A stretch of 15,549 bases of DNA from JAWLBW01 sp041687475 (GTDB lineage Bacteria; J088; JAWLBW01). A program made the translations under genes and the position numbers. The notes under the pieces were generated by a model. That model was given only the letters and a program-made list of their open reading frames with translations, did no database searches and was not told where the DNA came from. The stretch lies in NCBI GenBank assembly GCA_041687475.1, contig JAWLBW010000088.1:1-15549 (forward strand), read 5' to 3'. Below are positions 13,747-15,549 of this stretch, piece after piece (positions within the stretch are counted from its first letter, which is position 1; the number at the start of each line of letters is the position of its first letter).

Positions 13747-14460
13747 TCACTTCTCTTCGAGGGGCATCGGGGTGGCTTCATAACTGCCGAAGGCGAGCGC
13801 CCCCGAGAGTATTCGCATGGCGATACGCTTACCCCGAGCAATCTGTTTCTCGGTAAGCCGCGGCGATTCACGCAGCAGTTGCATGCCTACCGACTCGACA
13901 CTGAGCAAAAGGGTGTTCAGGAAAATTCGATCGTATTTCTGCTTACGCAGTTTCTCCAACTCTTCGCTGAAAAGGCTTACCAGCATCGTCTGGGTCGACT
14001 CACGTCGCGGCGCGAGGTGGGAATCGGGACGCGAAGACTCCTGAATCAGCGCGGCCGCAAGCGGGCCGGTAACACCGAGCCAGCGCATGTAAGCCTCGAC
14101 GCCACGCTCGATCTTGTCGGCCGGATCGCTCACCGAGTCAAGCGCGGCCATGCAGAGTTCGAGAAGCGACATGCTGGCATGGTCGTCCAGCGCGTCGAAA
14201 ACGTCGTCCTTGCTGGAAAAGAACCGGTAGAAGGTAGGCCGGGAAATACCCGCCTCGGTCAGAATGTCTTCTACCCTCGTTGCCCCGAAGCCCAGCCGAC
14301 CGAAAACATTGCCCGCCGCAAGCAGTATCTGCATGCGGGTGCGGGCCGTTCGCTGGGGCTGCGCACGCCGCGGCGCCGACGTTCGGGGGGCAGCACCGGT
14401 ACCGCTTGCCACAGTGGCTACCGCGGCCCCGCCTTCTTCTCGATCATCAAACCTGCTCAT
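13747..14460 (-). CDS. TetR-family transcriptional regulator
   Basis: A 237-residue protein with a TetR-type helix-turn-helix at about residues 45-90: ILLAAGNVFGRLGFGATRV, then EDILTEAGISRPTFYRFF with the classic SxxTFYxFFxxKDDVF continuation. It is preceded by an unusually long, Ala/Thr/Arg-rich, probably disordered N-terminus of about 40 residues. The helical C-terminal domain (about 95-225) is the ligand and dimer part; it cannot be used to guess the ligand. ATG 14460 has AAAGGA about 11 nt upstream and GGA adjacent. Divergent placement from the alpha/beta hydrolase suggests it represses that gene and itself; gpmA lies downstream on the same strand. Confidence 0.9.
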   Translation of the reverse strand: MSRFDDREEGGAAVATVASGTGAAPRTSAPRRAQPQRTARTRMQILLAAGNVFGRLGFGATRVEDILTEAGISRPTFYRFFSSKDDVFDALDDHASMSLLELCMAALDSVSDPADKIERGVEAYMRWLGVTGPLAAALIQESSRPDSHLAPRRESTQTMLVSLFSEELEKLRKQKYDRIFLNTLLLSVESVGMQLLRESPRLTEKQIARGKRIAMRILSGALAFGSYEATPMPLEEK

Positions 14461-14493
14461 TCCTTCGAATCCTTTCCGCTTCCGAGTCTCATA

Positions 14494-14523
14494 TTATACA
14501 GGCGGGCATTACACCGTGGCGAA
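14494..14523 (-). promoter_or_regulatory. Candidate promoter of the TetR gene
   Basis: On the minus strand a perfect TATAAT (14499-14494) is preceded at 18 bp by TCGCCA (14523-14518), a 4/6 match to TTGACA. The expected start near 14487 leaves about 27 nt of leader before ATG 14460. Confidence 0.45.
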
Positions 14524-14773
14524 GGCGCAAGTTCACCGGGAACACGGCCAGACGTACCCCGTAGTGTCGAGGGCAGCCCCCTGTGAGACGCAGCGACGCT
14601 CGGCAAAGTCACAACTGACCGAATGCTGTCTCTCGACTTGGCCGTAGTGCCGGCTCACAGCCGCCACTCGCGCAACCGGGCAGGTAGGCCCAGAGTGAAC
14701 GCAGCGGCAGCGTGCATGAAAGTATACATCTTTGTTACCATAAAAGAAAGGTGAAGACGCCCCCTTTTTGTAC

Positions 14774-14800
14774 TAAAATTCGCTTATCGAGAGCGCTCGA
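14774..14800 (+). promoter_or_regulatory. Possible hydrolase promoter and TetR operator
   Basis: TAAAAT at 14774-14779 could be a -10 box, though its -35 (GTGAAG, 14751-14756) is poor. A 14-bp dyad, TCGAG-AGCG-CTCGA (14787-14800), with the perfect 8-bp core GAGCGCTC, lies where the transcript would start. That is a typical place for a TetR operator. No second copy is seen near the TetR promoter. Confidence 0.3.
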
Positions 14801-14820
14801 AGCACAACACCAAGCCTGCC

Positions 14821-14827
14821 GGGGAGG
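14821..14827 (+). promoter_or_regulatory. Ribosome-binding site fixing the hydrolase start
   Basis: GGGGAGG stands 5 nt before ATG 14833, the first Met of the alpha/beta hydrolase frame. Confidence 0.8.
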
Positions 14828-14832
14828 CAGCC

Positions 14833-15549
14833 ATGGGCATCAAAGGACTGCGCGGCGGCATCGAACGCCCCTTCGTATGCGGTGGAATCGCTTGCGCCGG
14901 AACGTTGTATCTACCCGAAAAGAGCCGCGATACGGTCACTGGAACGGCAGGTCGGGGGTATCCGGTCGTTCTCATGGCGCACGGCCTCGGGGCCGAACGC
15001 GGCTTCGGACTTCAGCCGTTTGCCAGGCGTTTTCTTGCCGAAGGGTTCGCGGTATATCTTTTCGATTACCGATGTTTCGGCGCCAGCGAGGGGCAGCCAC
15101 GCAACTTGATTTCTCCCGGGCGCCACGTCGAAGACTGGTCGGCCGCAGTGGCACACGTGCGCGCTTTCGGCGAAATCGATGCCCGGCGCATCGCGCTGTG
15201 GGGTACTTCATTCAGCGGCGGGCACGCGCTCGTCACCGCCGCCCGCGAGCCCGATATCAGGGCAGTCGTCGCGCAGGTGCCCTTCGTCGACGGCCTGGCC
15301 ACTACCCTCGGCTTCAAGCCCGGCTTCATTGCCCGTGCGGTCGTGCACGGCCTGCGCGACCTCGGTCGCATGCTTCGCGGCGCCCCGCCCCATACCATAC
15401 CCATCGCCTCGGGCCCCGAAGCGTTCGCGCTCATGAACACACCCGAGTGCGAACCCGGATATCTCGCGCTTGTCGACCCTGAAACCGGGTGGAAGAACGA
15501 AGCGCCCGCGCGCATCACCCTTACCCTTCCGCTTTACCGGCCCCGATCC
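14833..15549 (+). CDS. Alpha/beta hydrolase, N-terminal 239 residues (cut by window edge)
   Basis: The frame is open from ATG 14833 to the last base, so the gene continues beyond the window. The visible part has the alpha/beta-hydrolase core: VVLMAHGLGAERGFGL (45-60, oxyanion-hole HG), FAVYLFDYRCFGASEGQPRN (72-91) and the nucleophile elbow ALWGTSFSGGH (121-131), where S126 is the likely nucleophile. The elbow reads GxSxSG rather than GxSxG. The acid and His of the triad should lie in the missing C-terminus. RNLISPGRHVEDW and VAQVPFVDGLA resemble a subgroup of uncharacterised hydrolases related to dienelactone hydrolase and S15 peptidases. There is no signal peptide, so it is probably cytoplasmic. 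Its substrate is unknown; the divergent TetR gene suggests inducible control. Confidence 0.87.
   Translation, partial: MGIKGLRGGIERPFVCGGIACAGTLYLPEKSRDTVTGTAGRGYPVVLMAHGLGAERGFGLQPFARRFLAEGFAVYLFDYRCFGASEGQPRNLISPGRHVEDWSAAVAHVRAFGEIDARRIALWGTSFSGGHALVTAAREPDIRAVVAQVPFVDGLATTLGFKPGFIARAVVHGLRDLGRMLRGAPPHTIPIASGPEAFALMNTPECEPGYLALVDPETGWKNEAPARITLTLPLYRPRS

Larger units (their letters stand above)
14461..14832. other. 372-bp divergent intergenic region, TetR gene / hydrolase
   Basis: No gene or RNA is supported here. The left end holds the TetR promoter and the right end a possible operator next to an AT-rich stretch. The middle, about 14525-14710, contains no motif I can name and has several frames without conserved features. 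Confidence 0.6.

Noticed and set aside
14712..15482. Plus-strand frame of 256 codons
   Set aside because: Arg-rich and without conserved features; it is an out-of-frame shadow of the alpha/beta hydrolase, which runs off the window in another frame.
1..15549. Mobile elements, CRISPR arrays, tRNA or rRNA genes
   Set aside because: No transposase or integrase frame, no regularly spaced repeats, and no recognisable tRNA arms or rRNA segments were seen.

Overview
The window is a GC-rich, gene-dense bacterial chromosome segment with about fourteen protein loci on both strands. I see no rRNA, tRNA, CRISPR array, insertion sequence or phage gene. The host is Gram-negative (diderm): the first gene encodes a C-terminal outer-membrane beta-barrel ending in Phe, and a later gene carries a lipoprotein signal. 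I cannot fix the phylum from sequence alone. A spirochaete of the Leptospirales type or a deltaproteobacterium-like lineage would fit, but this is only an impression.

Layout. 1-2270 (+): the 3' part of a large surface protein, a beta-propeller fused to an outer-membrane barrel; its 5' end lies outside. 2368-4785: a DNA-repair patch with a DHH/DHHA1 phosphoesterase (+), a UV-damage endonuclease UvsE (-), and a decayed remnant of a UdgX-type uracil-DNA glycosylase (+), which lacks its first half and has an in-frame amber stop. 4861-5457 (+): an uncharacterised 198-aa protein. 5400-8733 (-): a probable unit of ferritin-like protein, metallo-beta-lactamase/double-rhodanese protein and membrane-embedded M28 peptidase; the peptidase also has its own promoter, predicted to give a leaderless mRNA. 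8930-9595 (+): MsrA. 9520-11202 (-): an AhpF-like flavoprotein disulfide reductase with three CxxC centres. 11389-12816 (+): a secreted GH5 lipoprotein resembling endoglycosylceramidases. 12923-14460 (-): TetR regulator and phosphoglycerate mutase GpmA. 14833-end (+): an alpha/beta hydrolase cut by the window edge and divergent from the TetR gene.

How the genes fit together. The middle section (ferritin-like, MBL-rhodanese, MsrA, AhpF-like) reads as a thiol, sulfane-sulfur and oxidative-stress neighbourhood. It is split over two divergent or convergent units, with a candidate overlapping divergent promoter between the ferritin-like gene and msrA. The TetR gene and the hydrolase form a classic divergent regulator/target pair.

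The most notable architecture is at the convergent gene ends. Two pairs overlap in their coding 3' ends (58 bp and 76 bp), and in both the minus-strand protein gains a proline- or Ser/Thr-rich tail read from the antisense strand of its partner. The other two convergent junctions are a 25-bp gap and a gap holding one bidirectional terminator.

I do not see a clearly new defence or mobile system. The best leads are the udgX pseudogene beside uvsE, the 3' overlaps, the leaderless peptidase promoter, the three-CxxC reductase without a linked peroxidase, and the uncharacterised 198-aa protein.
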